A stretch of DNA of 64,000 bases from Hydractinia symbiolongicarpus. Taxonomy: Eukaryota; Cnidaria; Hydrozoa; Anthoathecata; Hydractiniidae. This document shows positions 13,322-25,332 of this stretch, piece by piece (position 1 is the stretch's first letter; each line of letters begins with the position of its first letter). Location of the stretch: contig NC_079878.1 of assembly GCF_029227915.1 (NCBI RefSeq), positions 15,872,001 through 15,936,000 on the forward strand. The letters are read 5' to 3'. Position numbers and translations under genes: made by a program. The notes under the pieces are model-generated. The model saw only the letters and a list, made by a program, of their open reading frames with translations. It searched no databases and was not told the DNA's origin.

Positions 13322-14092
13322 CGTAACTAATCTCCCCTAAAAGATACAAAATTTATATTGCAATTCTGCGGTCTAAATGACTGTCACAGGTGCTAATTTG
13401 TGGTTTTAGTATTGCAGAGTGCTTTGATCTTCCTTCTCAGTGGGTTTTTAATCTTTTTTATTAAAAGCGCAGCAACATAATTAATATCCATGGATCTCCT
13501 AAAATTGAGGGAGATTAGTTACGTCAACAGCAAATTTGGGGTACTGTCACTAAACCTTAAATTTTATCCGTTTTGAAAATCCCACTGACATGAATTTTTG
13601 CATGATAGTTGCTGAATGATATATCTATACACATACCTAATTTTAAGTTAATTCATCAACAAATAAGGCCGCAAAACACATTTTCAGAAATTAACGATGT
13701 CGCGTTTCGTTCCTCCAACGAACTCCTTTCCAAGGTTGCGTTTAGTTACACGAACCCCACTTGACTGTCGTATTCAAAACATAACTCCAAATTAAAAGCA
13801 AAGGGATTTTAGTGGATAGTATATTTCTATGCTATTGGGGTGTCTCAACACGACTAAAAATTTTTTTAACTCATTTGGGCCTTATTTAGGCCCAATTTCC
13901 GATATAGGGGAGATTAGTTACATTGACAACTTTAAATCGTTATTGCGAAAATTTGAAAGGGATCTTAGGAAAACAATTATTGGGGTTGCAGAAAGCATTG
14001 AACAAATTTTTAAAAAAATTAATTAAACTTGCATTTGCGCGGACATATATAGGAAAGATACAGCCTTAATTTACGCGTAGAAAATCTCCCCT
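13322..14092. repeat. right-end GGGGAGATTNGTTACG boxes
   Basis: An inverted box lies at 13322-13337, direct boxes at 13509-13523 (one G short) and 13907-13921, and the inverted terminal core at 14084-14092. There are fewer and more widely spaced copies than at the left end, and orientation is mixed. The two ends of the element are therefore asymmetric. A short frame at 13829-14026 crosses a box and is not believable. Confidence 0.7.
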
Positions 14093-14104
14093 AGATGAAT
14101 CTAC

Positions 14105-14482
<378 letters not shown>

Positions 14483-15860
14483 CAGAGTTCTGCTTTTGCT
14501 GTCTTAGTCGTTTTGTTGGTTTCCCTTCATCCGAAGTACTGCCTGCACTAAGGATTTGCCTTGATGTTTCTGGCATAGAACTTGGGGGTGGAGTGAAAAG
14601 GTCTGCTTCAGATTGCGACTCTTCTGAATTTGTAACATTACTAACTGTGTGTCGATTTGAAACATTATCATGCATGAAAGACAGTTGTTCAAATAATTTG
14701 CATTTTGGAAGTGTTGCACCTGCTGCACCTGATCGTGACATTCTTAGTCTTTTCTTTATACATTTTGTGTAGTTATCTTTTAGGTTTTTCCATACCTTGC
14801 GTAGATAGTCAACTAAAAAAATGAAACAAGTCCACGGTATAGCACAGCATGATATTAACTATAATAGCCAAAGTCACACTGACATTGCTCATATTTTAGA
14901 TAAAATTGATAGTTTATTATAATTGTAGAGTTGCAGAGTTTCATATGTACGTCGCATCCATGACAGACAAGAAAAGAAGGACTACATAGGGAAATTATTT
15001 TTGCTTAATATCTGTAATCCTTGTGGTTAGTTTTCATATTTTTTGATGAACAATTGACACATCACTTCATGTTGAAAAACTCATAAAATCCAAGTTACTA
15101 CTCTTCCTCAACTAAGTATATGTGTATTCGATCAAACAAGAATTGATATGTTGGGTTGTACAACAAGTCTATTTTAACATTGATTTGGACCACCCCATGT
15201 TTTATCTTACCAGGTTTACGGCCTTTTGTCCTTTCTACCCAAGCACGAAAAATCAAAATTTGAATGTGAGTGACCTAATTAATACTTATTTCAAGGTGAC
15301 TTCGGCTAAAGAGCTATATACTACACAAAAGTGTGACAGACATGCTCCAAAATTATTTTCTTTAAAAATAAATGCATGTGTGTTTTAGGAGGAATATTAG
15401 CTAGCTAGCATAAATTTTATAGAATAAATAGAAGGTACAATAGTCCCAACCATTCTCACCGCCAAAAGTTTCTGATATGGCTGTCCATGCTTGATTTTTT
15501 TTATTTGATCTTTAAAACCTCTACATTTTGTATCCCATAAGCATTGATATTCTCTGATGCATTCTACAAACAATTCTTCGCTGAATTCATTTTTATCTTC
15601 AGGGGGCTGATTCTTATCTTCATGGGACCCATTAGTAACTCCAACCACAGTTTCCTGATATTTTCCTCAAAAGCTAAAGGCTGTTGCTGTAACAAAGTCA
15701 TTAGTTCTTTGTAATTAATTGTTTGCTGCTGCTCCATTTTTGTCCCCGGTGTTTTTATTTTTAGCTGCAATTTTGATTTTGATTTTTGCAACTCAGCAAA
15801 AAATACGGCATCTGATTGGTCGATAATACTCATTCGCCGTGGTAGTTGAACAAGATTCAA
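14483..15860 (-). pseudogene. MADF-domain gene of the inner Harbinger, N-terminal part
   Basis: Read from 15860 leftward on the minus strand. A start region (MSIIDQSDAVFFAELQK) leads, after a frameshift near 15600, to FVECIREYQCLWDTKCRGFK, the hallmark first half of a MADF (Myb/SANT-like) DNA-binding domain. After an intron of about 650 bp (putative acceptor before 14813) DYLRKVWKNLKDNYTKC completes the domain. A Ser/Pro-rich linker and basic KPTKRLRQQKQN follow up to the SINE insertion. The BESS end is at 4422-4600. In Harbinger elements such a partner brings the transposase to the DNA ends. Splice phase is not perfect as read, so the gene is decayed. Confidence 0.75.
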
Positions 15861-16079
15861 CTACTGCGACGAATGCTGGCGAATGAGCGAAAATTACGTA
15901 GTATACTAAAAATAGATTTTGCGCATGTGCAGATGCATGGTCGCTTATTCGTTCGACTACGGCGAATGAAGTGTGAACCGGCCTTATGACACAGAAACGA
16001 GATGGAATTTCAGCAAGTCATTCTAAATTGGCGAAAAAAGAATTCTCTATCAAATAGTCGCATGTCATTTACAAGCAGG

Positions 16080-16218
16080 TGGTATCCTCCTTTCGTTTTC
16101 CTCTCCAAATAAATTTGCGCACCCAAAATCGTCTGGCTTTCTCCTTCTTAGCATATTTTCCTCTGAATCGTCTTCTAAAAAGCAAAAGAATTTTAATTTG
16201 CCTTCCAGTAAAAGCCAT
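16080..16218 (-). pseudogene. outer Harbinger transposase N-terminal fragment
   Basis: ATG at 16218 opens MAFTGRQIKILLLFRRRFRG and then RRFWVRKF, clearly parallel to the start of the inner transposase (MALTARQIILLLLLRRR...RRFWVRQ). A stop follows within about 50 codons and the rest of the gene is absent. It shows that the outer element once encoded its own transposase in the orientation opposite to the inner one. Confidence 0.75.
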
Positions 16219-16335
16219 CTGCATTCATAATTTAGAAAAATACTTCATCGCGTGTTTGACATGCTTGTTCCGATATTCAGCCATTTTTGCGACTCATTCG
16301 CGCTACCAAAGAGAATGAGTGGAAACTGGCCTTAA

Positions 16336-18440
16336 CGTCCAAGCGGAGCAGATTTGTAACGCTGGAGAGGACGCGTCTCACAACAACCATGTTTGGACAA
16401 ACGTCACCATCTAAGCACTTTCGTACAAAAATGATTGTTTTCATGTTTTCGGTGGATGGCGGTTTTTGTTTGATAATCTGCTCTATATACACATTGTTCC
16501 AATGGTCTCATTTTGGAAAACTGTGTTCTTGTGAGATGCAGCTTTACCGTGTTTGTATACGTCAATATTGGAAGGATAGGAAATACGTAAATTTACATAC
16601 GTAAATACTGCAACCTGGGGGAAATAAGATCGAAGTTTTACCATTATATAAATGCGATTTGTATATACCTTTTTTGTATGATTATTTAGAGTCTAAGTTT
16701 TGTCGAGCATGTGTCCAATGTAACAGGCGTGTCCATGTAAAATATGCGCATCTATCTAAGTGTTCTTAACCACTTGATTTCTGTAGCTACCATTCTCCGG
16801 TGAGAACACGCGGATGAGCTGCAATTCTCTATGAAGTTCCAGAACGCATCACCTCTGTTTTCAACTTAACGTGATCTATCCCAGTTAACGGAGTTAATTG
16901 GGATAGATAAAAAGGATTCTGGATGGTCAAATAAAATCTTAACATTTCTGTTGTTTTCCTTCCCACTGCATCACACTTCCAAACATGCTCTATAATATAA
17001 GTCCAACATCATTTTATACCTCAGGGCTCAGGTTTCCTTTAAATCCCATGGATAAATCCACTTAGATCGGGGTGACCCATTCACAAAAAAAATATTTTGT
17101 TGCATTTATTGAATAGAATTTAAAATGCTGACCAAAGCAACAAAATTACGCTTACTAGGACCTGCTGTTTAGAATTGAGTAAAAGTACCTGGGTAGTTGA
17201 AAAGTTGGGTATAGTATAGTAGGGTAGTTCGGCGAGTTGGCACCTACCATTTTTGTTTTTATGAAGAAGCCGTCTGGCCGAATGAAGGAGATTGATGTTG
17301 TGTATAAGATTCTCACTATTCAAGACTGAACTCGCTCGACAATTAACGCTTAGTCTTAGTCGTAACTTTCCAGCACAAAGCGTGAAAAACTGGGGCTAAT
17401 CTTTTTCGTAGGGCCTAGGAACGAATTTGACGAATATGGCATGATCACCTGATAATTCAATTTTGCTAGAAAATCATCTTGATATTATGTTGACGGTAAA
17501 CAAACAAGGATAAAACAATGCATTCAAGCGAGTCATTATGGTCAGAAGAAATATGTCAGTTTCGTGCCTCGTGTTTTTCCTTTTCGCCTTCAATCTTTGA
17601 AAACCTCACGGTTTTACAAATCGTACCATTATAATTGTTCTTAATATTAATTCGATATACTCAACACCCGGGAAGAAAATATTTCCTGGACATGAGAGCG
17701 CCATTTTCGTATATGCATTTGATTTCCGCCAGCGAAGGCGGTATCTTTAAAATCGCCCGAGGCGATAGATAGATAGAGACAGAGCAGCCAGGCGGGACGC
17801 TGCTAAATTTCTATATTCTTTATTTTAATCTTTGCCCATTTAATGGCCAAGCTGAACAGAGTTTACGTACTCTTCGTGTGGCCAGAACATTCTGTGTAAA
17901 AGTGCTAACAATTTGTTGTTCGCCCCTTGCTGGTCTGGTTGGTCGTTGTAGCTCTTTTGACGTAGCTGGGGAGCTAAACAGTATATATTCTTTAAATTCG
18001 TGTATTTTATCAGGTAAGAATTATTTTATATGTAAGTGAGAAAAGTGTGCTGGCTAGCTAGCTATCTCAATTTTTGATGCTGACTAAGGTCTCCCTTTGA
18101 TTGGTGCTGATATGGGAATTCTACATCACACCCCATGCATCTTTCCATTAAAGAAGAATTTTGACCTGTGGTTAAAAGGGGCGACTTCAAGGGCAAAACA
18201 GACAAGATTTTCTGGATATGTCTGATGTATATTTTACCTTGACCAAAAACGGTTTTCAATGTACGTGCCGATATAAGTTCTTTCAAAGCAGGCTGGAGAA
18301 GTCTGCAGTTTGGTACACATTTTATGTACTCAATGTTACTATCATTATAGGTGAGATAAACAATAAAGTGTGGAATCGCCGTTATTGCTGATATAGTTTG
18401 GTTGAGTGATTGTTTATATCACAGTCAAGATTTCTATTGT
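16336..18440. other. non-coding spacer
   Basis: Two kilobases without a supported gene. Several short frames lack any recognisable motif or codon pattern. A small GATAGATAGATAG patch lies at about 17764. Confidence 0.5.
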
Positions 18441-18614
18441 TATATGTTGTTGAAGACAGCCCTTGTTTGTATTGACTTGTGTGACTATTGTTGTGGAAGA
18501 CAGCTTCCGTTGATATTAATTATTGTTATCTTGTTTGTTAACATCGGTTGTATATTAGGACTTTAATGGTGAAACAATTACAACAGAGACTGATAGTGGT
18601 ATTCTATTCAACAT

Positions 18615-18626
18615 TGGTAGCAGAGG
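18615..18626 (+). other. primer-binding site for initiator Met tRNA
   Basis: TGGTAGCAGAGG lies directly after the putative LTR end and three bases before the gag ATG. It resembles the TGGTAnCAGAGC site, complementary to the 3' end of initiator methionine tRNA, that is common in copia elements. Confidence 0.65.
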
Positions 18627-18629
18627 AAA

Positions 18630-19420
18630 ATGTCGAAATCGATACCACTCCCGGAGTTTACCGAATGCATGAGCTGGACAGACTACAAGAAAGAGATTAA
18701 GATATGGCAAGCTTTGACAACGTTGGATGCAGAAAAACAAGGACCCTGTTTATATCTGTCACTTAAAGGTAAAGCAAGAGAGACAGAACTAGATATTGAC
18801 AACATCAAAGGCGAAAACGGTGTTACCTTGATACTGGAAAGACTATATGAATTGTACTTAGAAGAAACATTCCAAAGACCAGAGAATATAAAAATGAAGG
18901 ACTACCTAGTGAAATTTGAGTAGCTGTACAAAAAGACAAAGATCATAAAACGGACGGTGTTTTGGCATATCGTGTATTGAACTCAGCTAACCTATCAAAT
19001 GACTCTTTGTCGAGCAACCATGGCTGATCTGAAATATGATGAAATGGTTAAACAGCTGAAAAGATTATTTGCGGATGCAATCACCTCGGCTCCAGTTGGC
19101 GCTCAGTCAATGTCTTCCCAATCTAAAGAAGAGCCTGTATTCTTTAATGACAGCAACGATACTAGTTCTTAGTATTACGGCGATTTCGGTCGACGAAATT
19201 GGTATCGAGGAAATGGGGGCAGAAGAAGAGGGAGCTACAATCCACAACAGAAGAAAGGAGGAAGTGATAACCAAGGGATTTTGAACCCTTTGGATAGAGA
19301 TGGAAATGTAACAAGATGCAGAATTTGTGATGGCAATATCATTGGCAAAACGATTGTTCAGTAAAGTGGAAAGGTCCAGATAAAACACTTTGTTTCAAAA
19401 CACTACCTCACGACATTACC
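18630..19420 (+). pseudogene. copia-type Gag
   Basis: ATG 18630 begins a clear Gag capsid-like region: LPEFTECMSWTDYKKEIKIW, LTTLDAEKQGPCLYLSLKGK, then LYELYLEETFQ. The frame stops at 18923. Downstream frames continue the protein in pieces, including an Arg/Gly-rich stretch and a damaged zinc knuckle (CRICDG, then H and C) near 19315-19360. The product would package element RNA. Multiple frameshifts and stops make it a relic. Confidence 0.7.
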
Positions 19421-19439
19421 CCTCACAAAGAGAAGAAAA

Positions 19440-20148
19440 TTGATTGAAAACAGCCCTAAAGCAAAAACAGTTTTCTCCTGTTTAAACACTGCCATCCCGT
19501 CAGAGAAGGACATAATAAAGCTTCATCGTCAATTTAGTCATTGTCATGAAAGCAGGTTAATAAGGTTAATTGATTCTTCAAAGGTTTGGAGGAATACAGA
19601 CCAGATATCGAAGATGGTCAAGGAAGTGTCCGAAAATCGCGATGTTTGCAAAAGATTTATGAGGCGAAAACTCAGACCGTTAGTCAGCATACCTTTGGCT
19701 TCTGAATTCAATCAAATTGTTTCCATGGATTTGATCACCTATGAGCAAGGCATCTGGATTTTACATTTGATCGATTTGTTCTCCAGGTATTCTGTGGCAT
19801 GCGTGAGAAATTCCAAGAAACAAGTTGTAATGATTGATGCGATTATGACAATGTGGATAAGCTACTTTGGCCAACTAAGAAGGTTTTTAGCTGACAATGG
19901 TGGAGAATTTTTGAATGAAGATTATCCGGAAATGTGTGAGATGTTTAATATTGAAGAAGCAAAAACTGCAGCTGAAACCCCTTTGTTAAATGGTATATGT
20001 GAAACCCACAACACTGTCGTCAAAGAAGCAGTCAGGAAAACGATGGAAGACTCAAATTGTAGTTTGGAAACGGCAGTTGTTTGGGCAGTAAGTGCAAAGA
20101 ATTCTTGAGTGGACATCAAAGATACAGTCCAAATATTTTCGTGTATGG
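19440..20148 (+). pseudogene. copia-type integrase, interrupted
   Basis: A remnant of the HHCC zinc-binding region (LHRQFSHCHESRLIRLI, then CKRFMRRK) precedes the catalytic core. The core shows D in SMDLITYEQG, D in LADNGGEFLN and E in GICETHNTVVKEAVRK. The frame stops at 20108, and the next bases, in another frame, still fit a copia integrase (SGHQRYSPNIFVYG) up to the junction at 20149. Integrase would insert the DNA copy into the genome. It is interrupted by the inverted-repeat structure. Confidence 0.8.
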
Positions 20149-20997
20149 CAACAGAGCGAAACAAAGTTTTGTGCGTATATGTGTGACTGCAGTTGAAATG
20201 GGTATGTTTTTCTTATCCGCTATCATTTCCGAAAGCCGACTGTAAAAAGTAATGCATTCGCGACCCATGCTTCCGTGAATTGAAAATATAAGCGGCGTGA
20301 AACTGCCATTATCAACACTCAAAATTCTACAATTGTAATTTCTTTTCTTCTCGTTCTCGTTTGAAATGAAAGATTGCTGTAAAGTTTGGTTGCTATACCT
20401 CGAGGCAGTGGGGTCAAAAACCCTTACGTCAAAAATGCATGCTGGCCGTTTATCCAAAAATCACGAGCACGAATGTCCGGTCTACAATCATCACCGGTCT
20501 TTACACTCTTTAAATCGAAACGTTCTCCAGTCAGCGGTAGCAAATTCGGTTCCAACTGTACGTCATGACAAACATCCTTGAGTAACTTTGATGTGAGGTC
20601 ACGAATGTCGTTGTGACGTCTCGTAACAAAGCCACCCATCTTACACTTCATGCTGTGTTCAACGTCAAATCGAGCTCCACAAACGCAACTGCTGGGTAAG
20701 TTGGGAATGCTCCAATTGTAGCGTAAACGCATAGCATCTCAAAACTCTTGCTTGTTGAGATAAAAACCTTGATTAGTGATTGGCAATACATTGAGCCAAT
20801 TGGAGACTCCATTTTGTTGGTTAATGTCGTTTACCTTAACTTGCTTCACCGTCATTTTATTTCGGCAAAGGGCCAGATTCTCTTTCTGGATATCCAATTT
20901 TAAAGTTCTTACTTGTTCTTTAGCTGCTTTTGTTTTTCCAACATCGTAGATACCGTCAATGTCTTGCTTTTTGATAGAATCAACAAGACTTTAGGAT
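20149..20997 (-). pseudogene. zinc-finger/endonuclease-like retroelement protein, left-arm copy
   Basis: This is the inverted partner of 22655-23611. The frame 20424-20732 is identical in protein sequence to 22913-23221 and contains CVCGARFDVEHSMKC, a C-x-C-x6-H-x4-C finger, and the RRHNDIRDLTSKLL stretch after it. A second frame downstream reads VRVFDPTASRYSN, SFTPLIFSIHGSMGREC and HIRTKLCFALL and ends abruptly at the arm border. See the right-arm copy for possible function. Confidence 0.65.
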
Positions 20998-21378
20998 AGT
21001 TTTGAGTACGTGAGAAAATAGTTAAAATAATATCGCAAGCGCGTGATTCAAGGAGTTAGCCTGGTACGGTCGCAAACGGGTGGGATATTCCCGAGTTTGT
21101 GCTTTAGCGCTGCCCATTTCAAGACTGGGATATCTCCCAGTAATAAGAACATCAAGAAGCCCTGCGGCTTGCAGATTTCCGCCTTAAGCAAACATGTTGG
21201 AAAGTAATTATATGCGTTGCGATCGAGGACAGTATTAATTTAAAAGTTTAAAATGCAAAAATAAATAAAGGAGGTTAAAAACACGAAGAAAAAAGTTGTT
21301 TGAAGTCGTCTGTAAAGATTTTATGTTCCATAGGTTGTTTTTTTCAAATCAGAGAGAGAGTTTAAGCCTGATTGCATC

Positions 21379-21668
21379 GTGATCACTGAAATAGACAGTT
21401 TTAACGAAGGTCTCGGCATTAAAAGTATTTAAAACATTCTCACGGATATAGACATGGTCAATAAGTGGGTCACGACTTGTTTATATTCAGTAAGAAAATC
21501 AAGGAAATAGTTTTCATCGCTAAATGCTTTCACATAAAAATCTTCGAGTATAATATCAGCGGTTTCATTTCCCAAAAAATATTGAATAAGGTAAAATGAC
21601 TCATCTCTTTTGAGGGAATTTTTACGATATAGAAGCAAAACATTAACGGACAGATAGGTACTGTTCAT
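21379..21668 (-). pseudogene. APE-like endonuclease fragment, left-arm copy
   Basis: The minus-strand frame starting NSTYLSVNVLLLYRKNSLKR is followed by the ADIILEDF and LDFLTEYKQVVT segments. A 22 bp deletion after KQVVT removes the THISGSL part and shifts the frame. It mirrors 21955-22300. Confidence 0.6.
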
Positions 21669-21954
21669 CAGTTGAAAACCGATAGCTCAGGAAATGTAAC
21701 AAGAATATATTTGAAAATAGAAAGCATATATACTGGACTTAAGCTATGAGAACAGATCCATATGCTATTCAAGAAAATGTTGTTCTAATTAATAGAGTAG
21801 AGAAAGAAATCAAATTTAACAAACATCTTCACCTTGTATGACACGGCTGCAATTCCCACTAATGCTGTCATGGGCCTGCACTGTTCACAAGGTTCAAGGA
21901 AAAATATATCAAATATATTCTTGTTACATTTCCTGAGCTATCGGTTTTCAACTG

Positions 21955-22300
21955 ATGAACAGTACCTATCTGTCCGTTAATGTTTTGCTTCTATATCGTA
22001 AAAATTCCCTCAAAAGAGATGAGTCATTTTACCTTATTCAATATTTTTTGGGAAATGAAACCGCTGATATTATACTCGAAGATTTTTATGTGAATGCATT
22101 TAGCGATAAAAACTATTTCCTTGATTTTCTTACTGGATATAAACAAGTCGTGACCTCGCCAACTCATATATCAGGTTCACTTATTGACTATGTCTAAATC
22201 CGTGAGAATGTTTTAAATACTTTTAATGCCGAGACCTTCGTTAAAACTGTCTATTTCAGTGATCACGATGCAATCAGGCTTAAACTCTCTCTCTGATTTG
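21955..22300 (+). pseudogene. APE-like endonuclease fragment, right-arm copy
   Basis: LLLYRKNSLKRDE, ADIILEDFYVNAFSD (at the GDFN position), QVVTSPTHISGSLIDYV, then after an in-frame TAA the YFSDHDAI motif. GDFN/SDHDA-type motifs mark the endonuclease/exonuclease/phosphatase fold used by LINEs and by Helentron-type rolling-circle elements. Which of these it came from cannot be settled here. The catalytic N of GDFN is changed. Confidence 0.6.
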
Positions 22301-22654
22301 AAAAAAACAACCTATGGAACATAAAATCTTTACAGACGACTTCAAACAACTTTTTTCTTCGTGTTTTTAACCTCCTTTATTTATTTTTGCATTTTAAACT
22401 TTTAAATTAATACTGTCCTCGATCGCAACGCATATAATTACTTTCCAACATGTTTGCTTAAGGCGGAAATCTGCAAGCCGCAGGGCTTCTTGATGTTCTT
22501 ATTACTGGGAGATATCCCAGTCTTGAAATGGGCAGCGCTAAAGCACAAACTCGGGAATATCCCACCCGTTTGCGACCGTACCAGGCTAACTCCTTGAATC
22601 ACGCGCTTGCGATATTATTTTAACTATTTTCTCACGTACTCAAAACTATCCTAA

Positions 22655-23611
22655 AGTCTTGTTGATTCTATCAAAAAGCAAGACATTGACGGTATCTACG
22701 ATGTTGGAAAAACAAAAGCAGCTAAAGAACAAGTAAGAACTTTAAAATTGGATATCCAGAAAGAGAATCTGGCCCTTTGCCGAAATAAAATGACGGTGAA
22801 GCAAGTTAAGGTAAACGACATTAACCAACAAAATGGAGTCTCCAATTGGCTCAATGTATTGCCAATCACTAATCAAGGTTTTTATCTCAACAAGCAAGAG
22901 TTTTGAGATGCTATGCGTTTACGCTACAATTGGAGCATTCCCAACTTACCCAGCAGTTGCGTTTGTGGAGCTCGATTTGACGTTGAACACAGCATGAAGT
23001 GTAAGATGGGTGGCTTTGTTACGAGACGTCACAACGACATTCGTGACCTCACATCAAAGTTACTCAAGGATGTTTGTCATGACGTACAGTTGGAACCGAA
23101 TTTGCTACCGCTGACTGGAGAACGTTTCGATTTAAAGAGTGTAAAGACCGGTGATGATTGTAGACCGGACATTCGTGCTCGTGATTTTTGGATAAACGGC
23201 CAGCATGCATTTTTGACGTAAGGGTTTTTGACCCCACTTCCTTTGAGGTATAGCAACCAAACTTTACAGCAATCTTTCATTTCAAACGAGAACGAGAAGA
23301 AAAGAAATTACAATTGTAGAATTTTGAGTGTTGATAATGGCAGTTTCACGCCGCTTATATTTTCAATTCACGGAAGCATGGGTCGCTAATGCATTACTTT
23401 TTACAGTCGGCTTTCGGAAATGATAGCGGATAAGAAGAACATACCCATTTCAACTGCAGTCACACATATACGCACAAAACATTATTTCGCTCTGTTGAGA
23501 TCCGGTTTAATATGTTTAAGAGGTTCGAGAAGTTTGTATAAAAAGTTCGATGTAGGAGATGATATTGTTAAATCATTAGTTAGGAATATGTTGTGTTATG
23601 TCGTAATTTAG
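22655..23611 (+). pseudogene. zinc-finger/endonuclease-like retroelement protein, right-arm copy
   Basis: A continuous but decayed protein: a helical lead (TKAAKEQVRTLKLDIQKEN), VSNWLNVLPITNQGFYLNK, a stop at about 22903, then the C-x-C-x6-H-x4-C finger CVCGARFDVEHSMKC. RRHNDIRDLTSKLLKDV follows, then DDCRPDIRARDFW and, out of frame, SFTPLIFS and HIRTKHYFALLRSGLICLRG. The finger followed by PDI...D/E spacing recalls the C-terminus of retrotransposons with a restriction-like endonuclease. That reading is an inference. Similar proteins are common in cnidarian repeats. Confidence 0.6.
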
Positions 23612-23929
23612 TCCCTCGTCATATAATGTTCTAGTTGTTGTTGTAAAATTATGTGTAGTTTATGTGTTTAATAAACTATCCTAAATCAGTGTTTTGTCAG
23701 ACGATTCAATTGTTAACTCGAATATTCACTATGCAAACACAGGGTAGCTCTCAGGAAATCAGCTCTTAGGTAAATAACTCTCTTGCTGTCATTCACTCAG
23801 TACGTGCTTCTTTTCACCAAGATCATAGTAAATTTGGAAGTACTTGAGGAATTCAGTGATTTGCATGTTGTTTTTCCAAGTTCAAGCGTGTCAATATCTG
23901 GAATTCAAATGACTTGGAATATGTCATTA
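23612..23929. other. non-coding gap
   Basis: A probable 3' end of the preceding retroelement copy (AATAAA-like TTAATAAACT at 23666) and AT-rich DNA. No gene is supported. Confidence 0.45.
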
Positions 23930-24358
23930 AACAGGGTGATACACTTTACAAGTCCATAAATACTTCATTATTTTATCAACCCTCGACCTTCCTAGGACGG
24001 TCAGTGTTCACAATGCTGTAGTAGAACTTGATTTCAACCAAGACATGTTTGGAACACTAACCAGGGATAATGATACATTAAATGACTTAATAACATTTTT
24101 ATGTTCAGACCAAGATCACGATGGTAGAATATTTATCTGTGAAGGTTACTGTATATCATTATTTAATGCATCTTGTAATCGATTCAGGGCTATTTTTCTC
24201 ATAGCCATGATAGCAATGGAGAACCAACTCCTAATGGAACGTCTATCATCTCACATTTTTCTAGTTTACGAGATCTGGCATCCTACTTTGCAACAATTGT
24301 TCTAACATGTCTGCTATTGACGAATGTCAAAAAAGAATTCTAATGTTGTAACAGTGAC
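23930..24358 (+). pseudogene. transposon-borne cysteine-protease-like fragment
   Basis: Frames in succession read DTLYKSINTSLFYQPS, VHNAVVELDFNQDMFGTLTR, LNDLITFLCSDQDHDGRIFI and EGYCISLF. After a frameshift comes SHSHDSNGEPTPNGTSIIS, then FSSLRDLASYFATIVLT. The D/H-containing SH(S/R)-D-NG motif after a hydrophobic strand resembles the His-Asp end of OTU/C76-like proteases that accompany Helitron-type and other large transposons in cnidarians and molluscs. The catalytic Cys part was not found. Function is tentative. Confidence 0.4.
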
Positions 24359-24390
24359 AAAAAAATACTTTTACAGCCGTAAAGTATGAT

Positions 24391-24573
24391 GTGTTGATCC
24401 GATTAGATATGCTCAAGATAATAATAGATGTTTCTATTAATAACAAAATTATGTTTGTTAAGAAGCTTTTATCCGAAATGTTCACAATAACGTTAAATAT
24501 GGATAATATGACACCCTATGATTTGAAACTCTTTACCGAAAATTCTAAAGCCGATGATACAAGCGATGAATAG
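24391..24573 (+). CDS. small unrecognised frame
   Basis: Sixty codons of ordinary composition (MLIRLDMLKIIIDVSINNKI, acidic end) directly downstream of the protease-like fragment. It may be the next exon or segment of the same decayed transposon gene. No motif is recognised. Confidence 0.25.
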   Translation: MLIRLDMLKIIIDVSINNKIMFVKKLLSEMFTITLNMDNMTPYDLKLFTENSKADDTSDE

Positions 24574-24787
24574 GTGTCGTATCGAACAAACTTTATGATT
24601 GGTAATGTTCATCCCTGTCAATTTTGACCAATAAGCAGCCATTTTTGTAAAGTCGCAAGTCTTAGAAATCGTCCTGGTTACGGACGAAATTTTTACTAAC
24701 CATGGTACAAAACCTCGTATAGCTGTGATGACGAGTATTTAGGATCCCAAAAACTACCTCACTCTCGTTCCCAATATCTTTGTCTCT

Positions 24788-25303
24788 TTAGTATAATAGT
24801 TTTGCTAATGCTTGAATACAAAAAAAGGCAATGAAAGATGATAGAAGTACCGTCGTAATATCCCCCAGTTTGATGCCGAGCAGCTTCTTTTTACACGTCA
24901 TTTCAAAGTTATTCTTAAAGTATTCGTACATTGAAGTCTGAACATCTTCTACCACTTCGTCTAGATTATCAATTTCGTCTCCCACTTTTTAGATGTTCTT
25001 TGAAGTAATCGTTAGCTGCGTCCCATTTTCCTTTACTCTTGGGTAACTTAATACCTTGCAGTGGAGTTCTTTTTTCCATGCGTAGGGGCGGAGGTAGAGT
25101 GTCATGGTCACAACTGTTTTGATAAAAAGCGCTTGGTGTAAACAGGCCTTTAAAGTCCGAAACTGACGTTTTTGACATGATCTTTTATGAGCTTTGAGTC
25201 CCCGTAGACTTTTACAAATCTTGCCGCAATGACATTGGCAATAGAGATAGAGAAATGTTCCTTCTAGAACAGTCGCGCATACGCGCACGCCACAGTCAAC
25301 CAC
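24788..25303 (-). pseudogene. LINE ORF N-terminal fragment with C2H2 finger
   Basis: On the minus strand, YCQCHCGKICKSLRGLKAHK...C is a C2H2-like finger of the kind found at the start of many LINE ORFs. After frameshifts, KGKWDAANDYFKEHLKSG and NLDEVVEDVQTSMYEYFKNN continue the usual linker toward the reverse transcriptase. No RT is present. The piece ends in a hydrophobic frame that is probably not meaningful. Confidence 0.55.
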
Positions 25304-25332
25304 AACAAATCCAGTACCATGCAGTGCTTAGC

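Larger units (their letters stand above)
18441..20148 (+). mobile_element. copia-like LTR retrotransposon, truncated
   Basis: The plausible end of a 5' LTR (...TTCAACA, to 18613) is followed by a primer-binding site, a gag gene and an integrase. The element stops at 20149, where an inverted-repeat structure begins. Protease is lost between gag and integrase, and RT/RNase H and the 3' LTR are missing. The LTR start was not determined because no partner LTR is present. Confidence 0.65.
20149..23497. repeat. large foldback: 1.57 kb inverted arms with 196 bp spacer
   Basis: The left arm 20149-21713 and right arm 21910-23497 are near-identical inverted copies over a 21714-21909 spacer. Both carry the same two coding fragments with small differences. 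The left arm lacks about 22 bp present near 22160 on the right. The right arm has TAA where the left has TAT. Only the right copy continues beyond the arm (to about 23620), so the left arm is the secondary or truncated copy. It disrupts the copia integrase. Confidence 0.9.

Noticed and set aside
24780-24800. Helitron 5' end left of the Polinton (TCTCTTTAGTATAATAG)
   Set aside because: Only loosely like the TCTCTTTAATAATAG start at 41776 and not followed by family sequence.
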